Position numbers and translations under genes: made by a program | DNA from: Acheta domesticus | Taxonomy: Eukaryota; Arthropoda; Insecta; Orthoptera; Gryllidae | Direction of reading: 5' to 3' | Assembly (NCBI GenBank): GCA_031308135.1 | Contig: JAHLJT010008446.1 | Coordinates: forward strand, 163,809,125-163,873,124 | DNA length: 64,000 nt | Notes under the pieces: generated by a model | The model's input: the letters and a program-made list of their open reading frames with translations, nothing else | What the model was told of the DNA's origin: nothing | Database searches by the model: none | Shown here: piece after piece, positions 12,188-23,480 of the stretch | Layout: the number at the start of each line of letters is the position of its first letter | Numbering within the stretch: the first letter of the stretch is position 1

Positions 12188-14420
12188 TTTACTTTCTCGC
12201 CTTACGAAGAAGTTAGAAGAGAAAGTAAGAAGAAGTTATGTAATCGTGCGCCGGAAAACGGGGAATTTTCGCCAGAAAAACTCTTATAGCAGGGATCTCA
12301 TACCGAAAAAGTGGATAAAACCTGTTGCTAAATTTAGAAAAAAAAATCCTCTATCTCGTGGTTTAGTCAAAATCCAAGATTTGTTGCTTCTAGATACTGC
12401 AAAATCGATTGACGGCAAAACGTCCGTCTGTTCGTCTGTGGTCAACGCTAGCACCTAAACCGTTCCGCAGATTTTCTTCAAAATTGATATTCCCTGATCG
12501 TTTTTACTCGTCTCAAGGCCTCTGGAATTTGAAACCGATATTTTAGTATTTGAGGGTACTTTACATGAAGCCCATTTTGAGATTTTCAAAGTAAAAAGAT
12601 GGCCCCAAATTTTTTGATTATATTTTGTTGTTGAATAGTGCGAAGAACGTTGAAGGGAATGACGTAGGTATCATTTTCGTTGATAGGCCCAATTTTTCGA
12701 AAATTGCAAAACACTATTTAAAAACTGCAAAATTGAAGATAGAGATTTTTGCCTCAAAGTCGGTTGTACAAAATTAGCACTTCAAATAAGGTCATGTACC
12801 ATTTTTTGGAAAAACGAGTAGTTTTTGCGTAAATTGCTATTCATATTTACAAGAAAAAAATCTCAAAAACCGTTCGAAATTTTTTCTTTAAATTTTCTGC
12901 ACGTGTGTAATAAGGGACGGTAAATACATAAATAAACTAGTGGTGCTGTAGAATGCACATTTTTTCTTGCAATAGTTGTTTTTTAAATGCCTATCATCGG
13001 ATAAATTATTTGGAGTAAGCCGTTCACCGCTGCCTTTCTTTGTCATTTTTGAAAGACATGTTTTTCTCATGTTGACAATTACCGGCTTCCTAATGAAAGA
13101 ACTGATACAATTGCGTTTTGACTAAAATATAAGTAGTTAGTCCGCATGTCTGTCCCGTGGCGCGGCTCGTTAAAGCGCCTTGGGGTTGAGATCTTCAGTT
13201 AGGAAGATGCCGAGTTCGATCCCCAGATGGGGATTTTAATTTGATGAATGTGATGTTGCAGGAAAAAACATTGAAAAGTGTAGATACTTTATTGAAAATC
13301 ATTTGAAGTACTTCTACTCACGAATAGAATCAATGCAGATAAAGAGACAGGACTTGTCTGTGTTTTCCCTAACTGCATCTTTTAAACAATTTTTTAACTC
13401 TGTTATTCGATTTCTGAAGCGTAAGACTATGTCAAATCAGCCGTTGTCTAGTACATATCTGTATGGACCAATTTAAGTAAAATTATGATGAATTATTGAA
13501 AAAAAATTAAAAAAATTCGCCTCACGAATACTTCGTAAGAAGGGAACTTTATGTAATCGTGCGCCGGAAATCGGGGAATTTTTGCCAGAAAGAACTCTTA
13601 TAGCAGGGTTCTGGTTACGAAAAAGTGGATAAAATCTGTTGCAAAAGTTAAAAAAAAATACTGGTGCTATAGAATGTCAAGAGACTTTATCGGAGATCTT
13701 AGTTTTCTAATCTCCTAATTGATTTTGTTTTTTTGTTATGATTGATGTTCCCAGATACCTTCCCTGAGCGCGTAAAGGAGATTTTTTTACCTACTCTGGA
13801 TATTTTTGTTTTCTAATGCGAGAAAACTTAAACCACCATACTCTATTACTATTTTTTAAGTGTATTTAATGTCTATTCAGTGTGGTCGCAGATGTTACTC
13901 AGCGAGGATTGGTACAGGTCTTCCGAGGGAAGCTTCGGCGGGTTGTGTCCTGATCGCGGAATATTATTTGTCAGAATTTTATGTTGTCATAGGAAATAAT
14001 AGAGAATTCTGTAAACTATATTTAAAACCATGTGAAACGATTTGAATAACAAATATTGTTAATTACGATAACTGTACTGGAAGTGTCTGTATGTATTTGT
14101 TCAAGTTTTTAACCATTTTTTTACGTCTCTTCTTGGATTTTAAAGCGTATGTACTATCGTATCAATTGTTCCTTTATTATGCATTTACCATTTTATAGGT
14201 CGATTCGATTCGTTAATGGCTCTGTTCGACCCATGCGGTGATAGTGTGGCGTAGTGGTATAAGTGCAGGTTCGTTAACTTTGAGTTTCGGATTTCGGGTC
14301 TCGGTACGGAAAACGTTTGCTGGTAGAATACACTTCTGCTGGTTTATGAAGTAGTGGAATAGCGTTAAGGACCATATAGAAGCAGAGCGAGAAAGTATGT
14401 GCGTTGGAAGCACCACTAGT
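12188..14420 (+). repeat. Family A repeat, copy 1 (about 2.2 kb)
   Basis: Co-linear with 24,330-27,460. It starts with a hairpin-prone TACTTTCTCGCCTTACGAAG, then GCGCCGGAAAACGGGGAATT, AAAAAGTGGATAAAACCTGT, a short CGTCCGTCTG tract, and CTAAACCGTTC. It later contains three tRNA-like modules near 13,156-13,225, 13,880-13,960 and 14,246-14,275. A second partial 5' module begins near 13,520. No protein is encoded. At least six other full or partial copies lie in this window, so it is a very abundant family. Its mobilising machinery is unknown. Confidence 0.8.
13156..13240 (+). repeat. tRNA-like SINE module in family A
   Basis: A TGGCGCGGCTCG A-box-like segment is followed about 50 bp later by GAGTTCGATCC, close to the pol III B-box GGTTCGANTCC. 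A copy is at 25,533-25,615. This may be a SINE inserted in, or a part of, family A. Confidence 0.5.
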
Positions 14421-14529
14421 TCATTAATTATTTTTTAAATATTGTGTTTGTTTCCGTTTAGATTCTTCACTTCAAAATAAGATATATGCAGTGTGTATTA
14501 GAATTTGTTGGTAGTTTTTGTTTTACTAT

Positions 14530-14713
14530 AGTGCGATATTTCTAAGTCTGCCTCTCGAGTCTTTCTCAGTCATGCCGCTAGATATCGCAAGATCGCGACT
14601 CTATCAAGCAGTGCTTGCGACCATGCGACATCTAGCGGCAGTACCGAGAAAGACGCGAGATGCCGTGTGATCGGCCGATGGGGCTTGAGAGGCAGAGTTA
14701 GAAAAATCGCACT
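14530..14713. repeat. 184-bp foldback element
   Basis: The left arm begins AGTGCGATATTTCTAAGTCT and the right arm ends in its near reverse complement, AGTTAGAAAAATCGCACT. The inner arms also pair (CCGCTAGAT with ATCTAGCGG), so nearly the whole unit is one hairpin. It lies inside the hAT element and is a MITE-like foldback insertion. Confidence 0.85.
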
Positions 14714-14793
14714 ATATAATCCGGCTCTCCGACGGCCTGAGGGACAGTGAACTGGCCTCCCGTTTCAAAAGTTTGAGGACCCCTGCTCTATAC

Positions 14794-15350
14794 CAACTCC
14801 TTTAGGTATGTGCATACAGTTTTCTATAACTACAGGAAAGGTCGTCATTACAGAACACAAATTAAGACAGTCAACTCATAATATAACTAAAAGGATAAAT
14901 AAATCAAGTTGCAATTATGGAATTGCACCTCTTATGGAGATGGTTAAATTGTGTTAGCACTTTGGTGCATAAAATTGGAGTGATGGGAAAATTGCTGACA
15001 ACATGCAGCAAGAAGCCGCACAACTAAAACACAGTTTACTTGTTCTGAGGAAAGGCACACAACTCATCTATTCTGAAAAGATAGAGGATAACATATGACA
15101 TACACTAACATCCTCGATTAGTTGATCAGTGCTGATATGATCTTGTACACGTTGCAAGGCGTGACGTCACGCCTTCGATGAAGTGTAGTTGGCATGGGGC
15201 ATCGGCGCGCGGATTCAACGTGCAGATCTGTGCGCGCACGCTGTTGACTGCAGCTCCGACCATTATCGCCAACCATCATGATTGGCAATACAGAAATTAA
15301 CATGACACGTCAGTGTGACCATTGTTTTTTAAAAATTAATATTAACTAGG
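14794..15350. other. No gene; contains a palindrome
   Basis: Nothing coding is recognised. The GC-richer part at 15,150-15,290 holds a perfect palindrome listed separately. Confidence 0.5.
15156..15175. promoter_or_regulatory. Perfect 20-bp palindrome with CRE core
   Basis: AAGGCGTGACGTCACGCCTT is identical to its reverse complement and contains TGACGTCA, the consensus CREB/ATF binding site, at its centre. No promoter or gene is evident next to it, so a regulatory role is only possible. Confidence 0.35.
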
Positions 15351-16312
15351 TTAACCCTTAAGTGGAGTTGTGGAGTCCTTTCTGATATCAGTCAAACTGT
15401 ATACCCCTGGCGTTTCATTGAAAACCCTTTCTTTCTTCATCCCTCTCGTATATCTTTCACTTTTGTCGTCGTTGTCTCAGACTTCATCACTAATTGGGAG
15501 GAATTATTTTTTCTGCCGTAAATAGCTGAAGATGGAAGTGGTATCCTAAAAGACACCACGACGCCAGGTGTGTTCTTGCAGACGCTGTTAATATTACCTG
15601 CGCCGTGCCGGTTGACATATTCAGGTTCACAGATTCCCTACACTGTTATGTACCGTATACATCATTTAAGGAATATATTCGTATTGCACGCTTCGAATTT
15701 TTGAAAACTCTGGCAAGGCAGCATTCAAAACCGTATATGAACGAACGACAAGCAAATAGCCGTCTTCCTAAGCAACTCAAGATGATAATTTCCCGGATTT
15801 TGAAGAAATCTCTACCATAAAAGGAAAGGGTCGAAAAGAAAGCGATGTTTATTGTGTCCTCGTTCAAATGATAAAAAGAGGCAAACCAGTATGAGTACTT
15901 TGGTTGTGATCGCCCAGTTTGCCTGGCATGTCGATGCGTTATGTGCAAAGAATGTGGTGATTAGAAACTTTTAAATTAAATTAATTATAATAACCAGATG
16001 ATCAATGTGTTAACAAATGTATAATTATTCTTATGTGATGTATGAGTCTGATCAGTATAATTAAGTGTTCTGATTGAGTATTATTCATTTCAATATTAAA
16101 GAACTCAATATATTATTCTCAGCAGTAATTTTTCTTTTAATTATTTTATGGATTTTTATGAAATATTTTCTTAGAATTTCTGGCCCAGTTCTTCATTATT
16201 ATCCATATTGTTCATTATTCATATAAATTCAAAAATATACAACCAATAAAGTGCTTAGTTTTATCCATATTTGGTGGTATCATTTTCGACCCCACAACTC
16301 CACTTATGTCCT
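15351..16312 (+). mobile_element. piggyBac element, internally deleted
   Basis: The left end is TTAA followed by CCCTTAAGTGGAGTTGTGGA, the TTAA-CCC start of piggyBac elements. The right end GACCCCACAACTCCACTTAT near 16,287-16,306 is a close inverted match, but its last bases no longer read GGGTTAA. The element contains the C-terminal part of the transposase only, so the catalytic core is deleted. Confidence 0.82.
15604..15963 (+). pseudogene. piggyBac transposase C-terminus
   Basis: The frame reads FRFTDSLHCYVPYTSFKEY, then KTLARQHSKPYMNERQ and SRLPKQLKMIISRILKK, the usual end of the DDD domain. A basic linker and a Cys-rich zinc-binding tail follow: KRKRCLLCPRSNDKKRQT in one frame and CDRPVCLACRCVMCKECGD in another. 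The tail is split by a frameshift near 15,880. The upstream catalytic Asp residues are absent. It is a dead remnant, assigned by order of motifs and by the flanking piggyBac ends. Confidence 0.8.
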
Positions 16313-17107
16313 ATAATTTTCACCACGCCAGTTGAAGGTTGACCAAATTTCTTTCCGCTAGTAACATTCTACACCCAATTCCGTTTCAGACCTAACCATG
16401 GCACGTTGCATCAGTTACTACGAATCACCGAACACATTGCAAACGCCTTTCATCACAAACAGCACACTCTATCAATTTTTCTTGATATCGAAAAAGCTTT
16501 CGACAAAGTATGGCATCTGGGCCTACTATATAAATTACGTAAAATAGGTCTCCCCAGATATCTTAACAGCATTATACCAAGTTTTTTAAGAAACAAGTAC
16601 TCTATGGTTAAAATTAATACATCTTACTCCCAAAAATGTCCTACTTATGCAGGAGTTCCTCTGGGATCCTGCCTCTTTCGTGTTCTTTTTATTATCTTTC
16701 AGTCATTCCAACGTTATCTTCTTCAGAAATTGCACAATACGCTGATGACACTTATCTCTTCACTTCACATACAGACATCTTATTTGCATTTGATGATTTT
16801 AAGAAGATCTCGACACGTATGTTCAATGAGCTGAAAATGGAGAATAAAACTAAATTAAAAAATCTCAAGCCAAACTTTTTACACTTAGTAAACCTTATTT
16901 TCCCCCCTCCTCCTTAAAAAATATTAAATACACCAATTCTAGGCTATCAGAAAACGAAACTATAGACTAAATAGTTTATAGTATATAGGCATTGACTTAG
17001 TCACCACTTTGACATGGAATAAACGCATCAAAAATTCCATTAATAAAACAAATATCAAAATTTTTAAATATTAAATCAATGATGTCTTCTAAATCTCCAT
17101 TGCATTA

Positions 17108-18542
17108 TGAATGTTCAGGGGCGTAGCGTCTATGTATGTGGATGATGTGTTACATACCCTGACAATATCAGCTATTTTATTTTCAAATGGTTGTAAATTT
17201 TCCATTTGTTATTTTCTTTTTCTACTACAAAATATTTCTTTATATTTCAAATATTGCGCCGTTGAGAATTCAATTCTTCACAAGGATGAACGAATCAGTC
17301 TGAAATCCCGCCTAGCCTGCTGCTACTTTGCTGTGAATCAGATGCACAGTGACCCATTACATTCAAAATGCCTACCGTGGTGCCTAAGAAAAACCTGTCG
17401 TTTTACGAAACTTCGTTGTTCTCTTCGGTGTTTGTAAGAGAACGAGGTTAATTAATGAACATTGTCGTTTTATTTAAGTTTTATTACCTTATTTTAATGC
17501 ATTTAGCAACTATATATGTGTAGCCAATTTAGGTTAGGGATTGTGCTGGTTGAAGGCACAAGGGTATGTGACTGTGCAATCCACATCTTTGCCCTGGAGT
17601 GGCGAGCACCACGCGATCCAAAGTGCCTACATAATTATGGAATCGTATTTTTGTGCCGTGCACAAATTATAGCACGTGAGAAACAGTTAAAATATTTGAA
17701 AACATATGAGCGAATAGAATTTTATTTAAAGAGCCAACACAGGCTATGTTGAGGAATACAACAGTGATATAAGGGAAAATAGGGAAATTCTGTCACGCTT
17801 CATTCGAGTTGTATGCTTTTTTGGGAGACAAGGGCTTGTATGTTCTAGCCATAACGAAGATAGGAGATCATGAATTAGAGAAAATGTCATGGAGTAATGT
17901 GTGAAATAATGAAATATAAAACTGACAAAGATGATATGAAAATTCCAGTGTTTCGTGCAATCTTGCCAGAAATTCAGATTCATTGGATTTCAAGTGTGAG
18001 CACGGCAATGTCCCATGAAATTAAAAATGAAATTTCTAAAGCCTTTTTGTCTCCGCCATACTGGATGAAACCCTTGATGTAAGCAGCAAAGAACAACTGT
18101 TTTTTTCATTACGTGTCTGTAAATTGATTGATTTTCTTTTTCATATTATATTTTTATTATATATCATTGCTTTCCATTTATAAATAATGCCAATTCTACT
18201 GGGTTCGAAATTATATGAATTTGACAATTTTGAAAATCATTGGTTTTGATAGTGCTCTTATTATTAAAGTATGAAGACACACATTTATATTTTGCTAGGT
18301 CGTGAACTAAAGTCAACTTTTTCTAACTTTCAACCAGTAAACTACATAAAGTATTTGAGCCATTATTACTTTTACTGGATCAGTTTTTATTTTAAATACA
18401 CGAATTATTTTTGTGCTGTAATTGATCAAAGTGACAGAAACGGTATTGGTGAATGAGATATATTTAGAAGTTTTAAATTATTTTTTCATTTCTCGAGTTA
18501 CATACCCTAACCCAAAACTCAGGCTACGCCACTGTCAATGTT
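17108..18542 (+). mobile_element. hAT element inside the RT relic
   Basis: The ends are CAGGGGCGTAGC (17,116) and, inverted, CAGTGGCGTAGC (ending 18,534), a common hAT terminus. Flanking octamers TGAATGTT (17,108-17,115) and TCAATGTT (18,535-18,542) agree at 7 of 8 bases. The split RT reading on both sides confirms that it landed in an existing jockey copy. Confidence 0.85.
17740..18125 (+). pseudogene. hAT transposase fragment (DUF4371 type)
   Basis: One frame reads YNSDIRENREILSRFIRV followed by GLVCSSHNEDRRS, matching the conserved NREILSRLI ... LRGHDE block of DUF4371 hAT proteins. Further on, AMSHEIKNEIS and, after a frameshift, LDETLDVSSKEQLFFSLRV match the ADETTDVSxKEQLSLCLR catalytic-Asp block. 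Several stops interrupt it. The remainder of the RNase H-like fold and the dimerisation domain are missing. Confidence 0.8.
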
Positions 18543-18745
18543 GATTACTTTTATACGAATCAATAATCAGACACACTCTTGTATATGGTTCTCCCATATG
18601 GTCCAATGCTGCTAAAACACGCATTAATAAATTACAATTTGTACAAAATAAATTTATTCGTAAAGCACTACAAGCCCCATGGTTCATACCAAATAATTAC
18701 ATCACGAATTAAATTTAGAACATATGACAGATTTGAAAAATTAAA

Positions 18746-19369
18746 CCCGTCGAGGTGTGTTGGTCCACGTTCTGAGGGAAGGATGCAGAGATGGCTCTCA
18801 AGTGTTCCTTTCTCCATTTCTTCATCTTCTTGCTTCTCATTTCATGCCACGTATAATCTTTTCACTCCTTTTTGTTTCTCAGAGGCCTTCTCTGTATGCT
18901 CAACACCCATCCATATATTCCGCCGTGCATGGCAACCCGTGTCGGAGGGAATGTGTGTCCTGGCAGTTGGGGGACCTGTTTGTTTCCCAATTAGTCCTGG
19001 TGCTACTTTCTGCCTTGCACTAAGGGATACGTTGTTTACGTATTTTGGGGATCATTCCTTGCAGGTTTCAACACACTCGCTTTGGCCTCGGGCTCTTCTA
19101 GACAGGCGTTCGGAAGCTAACCCACTCCCGATCAATCGGCTCGGACTAGCTCTTGCACTGAACACTGAGCGGGGGGATCCACGGCGGGGCAGCGCATCCC
19201 CCCACTATATCTCCGTGGCAACCGTGGCATTCCGACGGAGTGTCCCCTTGTTGGGCTCCATGGTGTGTGGGGACCATGGGAATGAATCTGATATCCATCT
19301 ATGGATACTAAACTTTTTCTCCAGCTATCTTCCCCAAGGAAGAGATGTGCAGAAAAAACTATTGATTTG
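18746..19369 (+). other. Probable 5' region of the I-type element
   Basis: A GC-richer stretch with no stable protein family. A long ORF crosses it (18,579-19,370) but joins RT relic sequence to this region and is chimeric. It probably contains the 5' UTR and degraded ORF1 start of the next element. Confidence 0.4.
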
Positions 19370-20590
19370 AATAGTATTTTTCTACAGATGAAGATCGACC
19401 GAATAAGCGTCGTTTCCTCATGCCATGTGCAGAGAAAGGTAAAACGTTCAAAAGTGTAAGTTCTGTCCGTCGGGCGCGAACCCTAAAGGAAGCATATGGG
19501 AAGCTCGAAGCGGTGGTGCGCAAAAGTATGGAATGATTCTTTTTGAAGGGCGTACCGACGAGCAAATCAGTAAAATTCAGAATACCAAGCAGATTGCTCC
19601 AGGTAGTAGTCACGGTCCATCCTACCTCGAACCTGTGCAAAGGCGTAGTAAACCATGAGGGTTTTGCTTCGGAAACAGAGGAAGATCTCGCTACTTTTTT
19701 CAAGAGCCATATCGTGACTGGTATATCGGATCAAAAGGAAGGAGCAGGGAAAATCGATCTCTACTTCGGCTCTGATCTTTACGTTTGACCGTCCATCCCT
19801 CCCAGAGATGATTATTAGTGAATTTTACAACCTCTGTGTGCGACAGTATGTACCGAACTCTTTGCGCTGTTTCAAGTGCCAAAGGTGTGGATATACCCAG
19901 CAACGTTGTACGTCGGTAAGCCCAGTTTGTGGCAAGTGCGGATCATCAGTGTACGACCCACAACTCTGCGACACACTACCGCACTGTGTCAATTGTGAAG
20001 GCAGGCACCAGCCAACTAAAACCAGAGCCCCACCTTTCTCCGGGAATGAGATCTAAAAGATAAGAGTGACCGAAAAGGTTTCTTTCCCTGAGGCTAAACG
20101 CAGGTACGAAACCAGAAACCCAGTAGACCTGTCACAATCCTTCTCCAGTGCAATAAAACCTAAGTCCCCAGGCAAGTTGCCAAACTCAGTATACCCCAGC
20201 TGTAGCAGCACACTTCAGTTGTCAGGTGTCGCCGATAGACTGCCCTGAAGATATGGCGTGTATTCAAGGTGGGAAAGTGATCATACCCTCGAAGTTTAAA
20301 CACCTCCCCAAAAACTCCACCAGCCATCGATGCCTTCCACAGAGGCCCTTATGGAAATCGAACCCAAGCAGATATCGCCTCCGAACAAAAATACGTCATC
20401 AAAGTCCCGTCCATCTTTTTACTGCTTCCGAGACTCACATCGGACAATCCTCCATCCCCTGTAGATCTCAGTCAACTGTGGCAAAAAAAGGGAAATCCCC
20501 CCGACACAGGCGACCATTACCAGCAGCAGTCAGGATGACTCTGCTGTTGACGAGGAACATCACGAGAATTCCTCTACAATTTTTCAGATT
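19370..20590 (+). pseudogene. I/jockey-type ORF1 (zinc-knuckle protein)
   Basis: ORF1 proteins bind element RNA. The segment at 19,780-20,040 reads TFDRPSLPEM, RQYVPNSLRCFKCQRC, then QQRC, CGKC and HCVNCEGRH. These are three CCHC-type zinc knuckles in the usual order, with the His of the first replaced by Tyr (GYTQQRC). The upstream part to 19,370 is broken by many stops. Downstream to about 20,590 lies a Pro/Ser-rich tail in shifted frames. It is non-functional. It precedes the endonuclease by less than 100 bp, the normal ORF1-ORF2 order. Confidence 0.8.
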
Positions 20591-20664
20591 CTGAGAAAGA
20601 AAAAAGCAACCAAGATATAATTGCTCATATTGGCTCTCTCATGGAACTTAAACGGCTTTCGCAC

Positions 20665-21600
20665 CCACTCAGAAGAATGAAGATTGATAATTTCTCGCCA
20701 TAGACCACCTATTGTATGCCTTCAGGAAACCCATCTTCCTCATCATCCCTTGTGTCTTCGCGGTTTTAGCATCTATCGGCTCGATCAACATGAAGGACAT
20801 TGTGCTCACGGCGGTGTCGTGGTACATATCGATGACTCCCTGTTTTCTGAGGAACATAGCTTTGGAACCGACCTTCAAACCGTTCGGGTACACTACCGTG
20901 CTTTTGTTAACGGTGTGCAATATATACATTTCCTCCTGGCCACGTCGTGTCACAAGACGAACTTGAAAATCTGTTTTCTCAGTTGCCCGGCCCTTTTCTT
21001 ATTGTGGGGGACTTAAATGCCCATAATCCTCTCTGGGATGGCACGAGAAACCTACCCGATAAGTTCTATTCACAAAATATTATTGACTAGCAGAACTTCA
21101 TTCTTCTCAATTCCGGGAATCACTTATTTCTCTATGGCTTCAAACACTCCGTCAAATCGATCTGGCAGTCTGCAGTCCACCACTGTAGAGTGGTCTGCAG
21201 TCCACCACTGCTGTCTACCACTGTAGAGTGGACTGTTTTCGATGACTTGCATGGGAGTGACCATTTTCCTGCTCTGGTCCACTTTGGTATCCCTAATTTA
21301 GATACTATCCACTCATCTCGCTGGCTAATCAATCGAGCTGACTGGAATACATTCAGCGAGAAAATACCAGATAATTGTTCAAATAATATCGATGCCTTTG
21401 TTGCCCAGTTTACCGACGCCCTGCTTCGCGCAGCCATTGCAATACCGACGTCTACGTGTCGGCCACGACGCGTCCCTGTGCCTTGGTGGAATGTTGACTG
21501 CGCCACCGACGTGCGTAACCGAAAGCGAACACTGGCCAGGCTTAATAGGTTCCCGACCACCTCAAACGTGATTGAAAATAAAGCGGGCCAGAGCTAGATT
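20665..21600 (+). pseudogene. Non-LTR endonuclease domain (EEP)
   Basis: N-terminal part of ORF2, which nicks target DNA. Visible motifs are PPIVCLQETHLPHH (catalytic Glu), FSIYRLDQHEG, VGDLNAHNPLWDG (Asp/Asn) and, at 21,258, GSDHFPALV (the terminal SDH). Frameshifts occur near 20,990 and 21,130. A local duplication of GTCCACCACTG at 21,170-21,235 disrupts the stretch before the SDH motif. The protein continues as PRRVPVPWWNVDC into the linker to the RT. Confidence 0.88.
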
Positions 21601-23480
21601 AGTCATACGGGAAAATAAGACCGCATCCTGGAGAGCCTATATTTCTTCTTTTTCTTGCCGTAACCCCTAAAGTAGTATGGCGAAAAATCCGACAGATCGG
21701 AAGAAGATTTTCCCCACAATCTGTCCCAGGACTCATGATCAACGGAAATCTCATTACTTTTCATTAACTAGTTGAGAAATTGGCCTATCAGTATGAAAAT
21801 ACCTCCAGTTTCTTACACTACTCCCTTAGCTTTTTGAAAACGAAGAGTAGAATGGAGAAATGCAGATTGGACTTTTCAACTTACCTGGAGGAGGATTATA
21901 ACCTTTCTCTGTGGATGAATTTCCTCTGACCTCGCCTGTGGGAAAGATCCTGCTCCAGGTCCAGACCAAATATCCAACCAAATGTTGAAACACCTCAAAA
22001 GGCACGTATTTTTGTCCTTCGTATCTTCAGCAAGATTTGGATGTAACATACCTTTTCTAGGACCTGGCGCGAAGCGATTATAATTCCAATTTCCAAAGAA
22101 GGAAAGGTCAGGACAAAATCATCAACCTACCGCCCAATCTCACTCACAAGCTGTGTTTGTAAGCTTCTAGAATGGTGAACACGCGTCTAGTCTGGCTCCT
22201 GGAACAGAGACACCTACTTACACCCATCCAATGTAGTTTGAGGAAGAACAGGTCAACCATGGGCCACCTTGTCACCCTTACCACACATCTCCACTTCTTT
22301 AGTGCTACGTCAACACCTGGTAGCAATTTTCTTCGATATAGAGAAAGCGTATGATACTACTGGAGGTATGGCATTCTTCGCACCATACATTGTTGGGGTC
22401 TTAGGGGCCGGCTCCCCCATTTTTACTAGCCTTTCTTTCTTCAAGATACTTCCGCGTCCGCCTTTGTGACAGTTATCCGCTAATCACCATGTAGAAAATG
22501 AGGTCCCTCAGGGATCATTTCTCAGTGTCACTGTTTGCCATCGCTATCGATAGTACAGCATCGATAATCCGAGAGCCAGTGAAAGCATAGCTCTTCGTTG
22601 ACGACTATGCCTTTCCTGCTCCTCGAAGACTATGCAAGTGATAGAGAGGCAGTTACAACTTGTCCTCAACAAAATCCAGGAATTGAACGATGCAGCAAAT
22701 TTCAAGTTCTCCACCTTAGAAACCAACTATGCATTTCTGCAGGATTTATCATCTCCATAACCACCCGGATATTTTTCTTGGGAGCCATCGTCTCCATTTT
22801 GTGGACTCTGCAACTTTCCTTGCTTACTTTCGATAAGAGCCTAATTTCGCGAAACATTCGTTAACTCAAAGCCGATATGTGTCACCTCTGAACCTCCTCT
22901 GCGCCGTTATAGGCAGCTCTTGGGGCGCAGACCGTGTGTGTCTCATGCGTTTGTATAGAACTCTCATCCGCTCTGTTTTGGATTATAGATGCATTGTATA
23001 TGGGTCAGCGTCACCATCAACCCTCCGGCCATTAAATATCATTCACAACACACGGTATAAGGATTCCGGTATAAGGATTAGTACAGGCACCTAGCGCACG
23101 AGTTTGAATCGAATGCCTCTTGGCCGAAGCTGGAGAACCATCTCTGAGTCGAAGACGAAATATTTTATTAATTTCTTTCGGTGCTAAAGTGACAGGGCCA
23201 TTTAACCATCCTTGTCGAATAATCACCCACTCAACTTATGAGACCTCGGATATTCTTCCAACATCGCTACCCCATCCCCCAGGTATTCGATTGCAAAATC
23301 TTCTGCGGGAACTACATGTCGATCTTCCCACTCCTGTGAAAACTACAAGTGACCCAATTTCCATTGGAAACTCCTTCTGCCCGATGTTGACCTCAGACTC
23401 TCCAATCTTTCCGAACAACCTACTAACTATCCGGATCATTCATTCTTGTACACGTTCAACGTGCAGTGACCCGGTGGCAT
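21601..23480 (+). pseudogene. I-type reverse transcriptase domain
   Basis: Motifs run in order in shifting frames: SSTYRPISLTSCVCKLLE near 22,120; FFDIEKAYDTT near 22,335 (first catalytic Asp); VPQGSFLSVTLFAIAI near 22,505; LFVDDYAF at 22,593-22,610 (the DD pair); then VLDYRCIVYGSASPSTLRP at 22,980 and PSLSRRRNILLISF at 23,140. Several indels and stops make it inactive. The lack of long deletions suggests decay in place after a near full-length insertion. Confidence 0.9.

Larger units (their letters stand above)
11983..14793. mobile_element. hAT element with 8-bp target duplication
   Basis: The ends CAAGGGTCCTCAAAC (from 11,991) and GTTTGAGGACCCCTG (to 14,785) form an inverted pair with one mismatch. 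They are flanked by identical 8-bp copies of CTCTATAC (11,983-11,990 and 14,786-14,793), as expected for hAT. The sub-terminal CGGCCCGC-rich segment at the left is typical of hAT-derived repeats. No hAT transposase is visible. Most of the 2.8-kb interior is family A repeat plus a foldback element, so this looks like a short non-autonomous hAT that was later filled. Confidence 0.85.
16365..18745 (+). pseudogene. Jockey-type reverse transcriptase, split by a hAT
   Basis: The RT begins near 16,388 with FRFRPNHGTLHQLLRI, then FLDIEKAFDKVWH (first catalytic Asp), and GVPLGSC. After a frameshift comes AQYADDT (YADD, about 16,740). The reading reaches about 17,100, is interrupted by a hAT at 17,116-18,534, and resumes at 18,560 with LVYGSPIWSNAAKTRINK and KFIRKALQAPWFIPNNYI, the normal downstream part of jockey RTs. 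Stops follow. The endonuclease and ORF1 are missing, so it is 5' truncated. The 3' end is probably near 18,745. Confidence 0.85.

Noticed and set aside
13156..13240. Functional tRNA gene
   Set aside because: Only box-like motifs are present; no complete cloverleaf with an acceptor stem can be drawn, and it recurs within a dispersed repeat.
18579..19370. 263-codon ORF, one of the longest in the window
   Set aside because: Its first part is RT relic read partly out of frame and the rest is the presumed 5' region of the I-type element; it crosses an element boundary and is not a gene.
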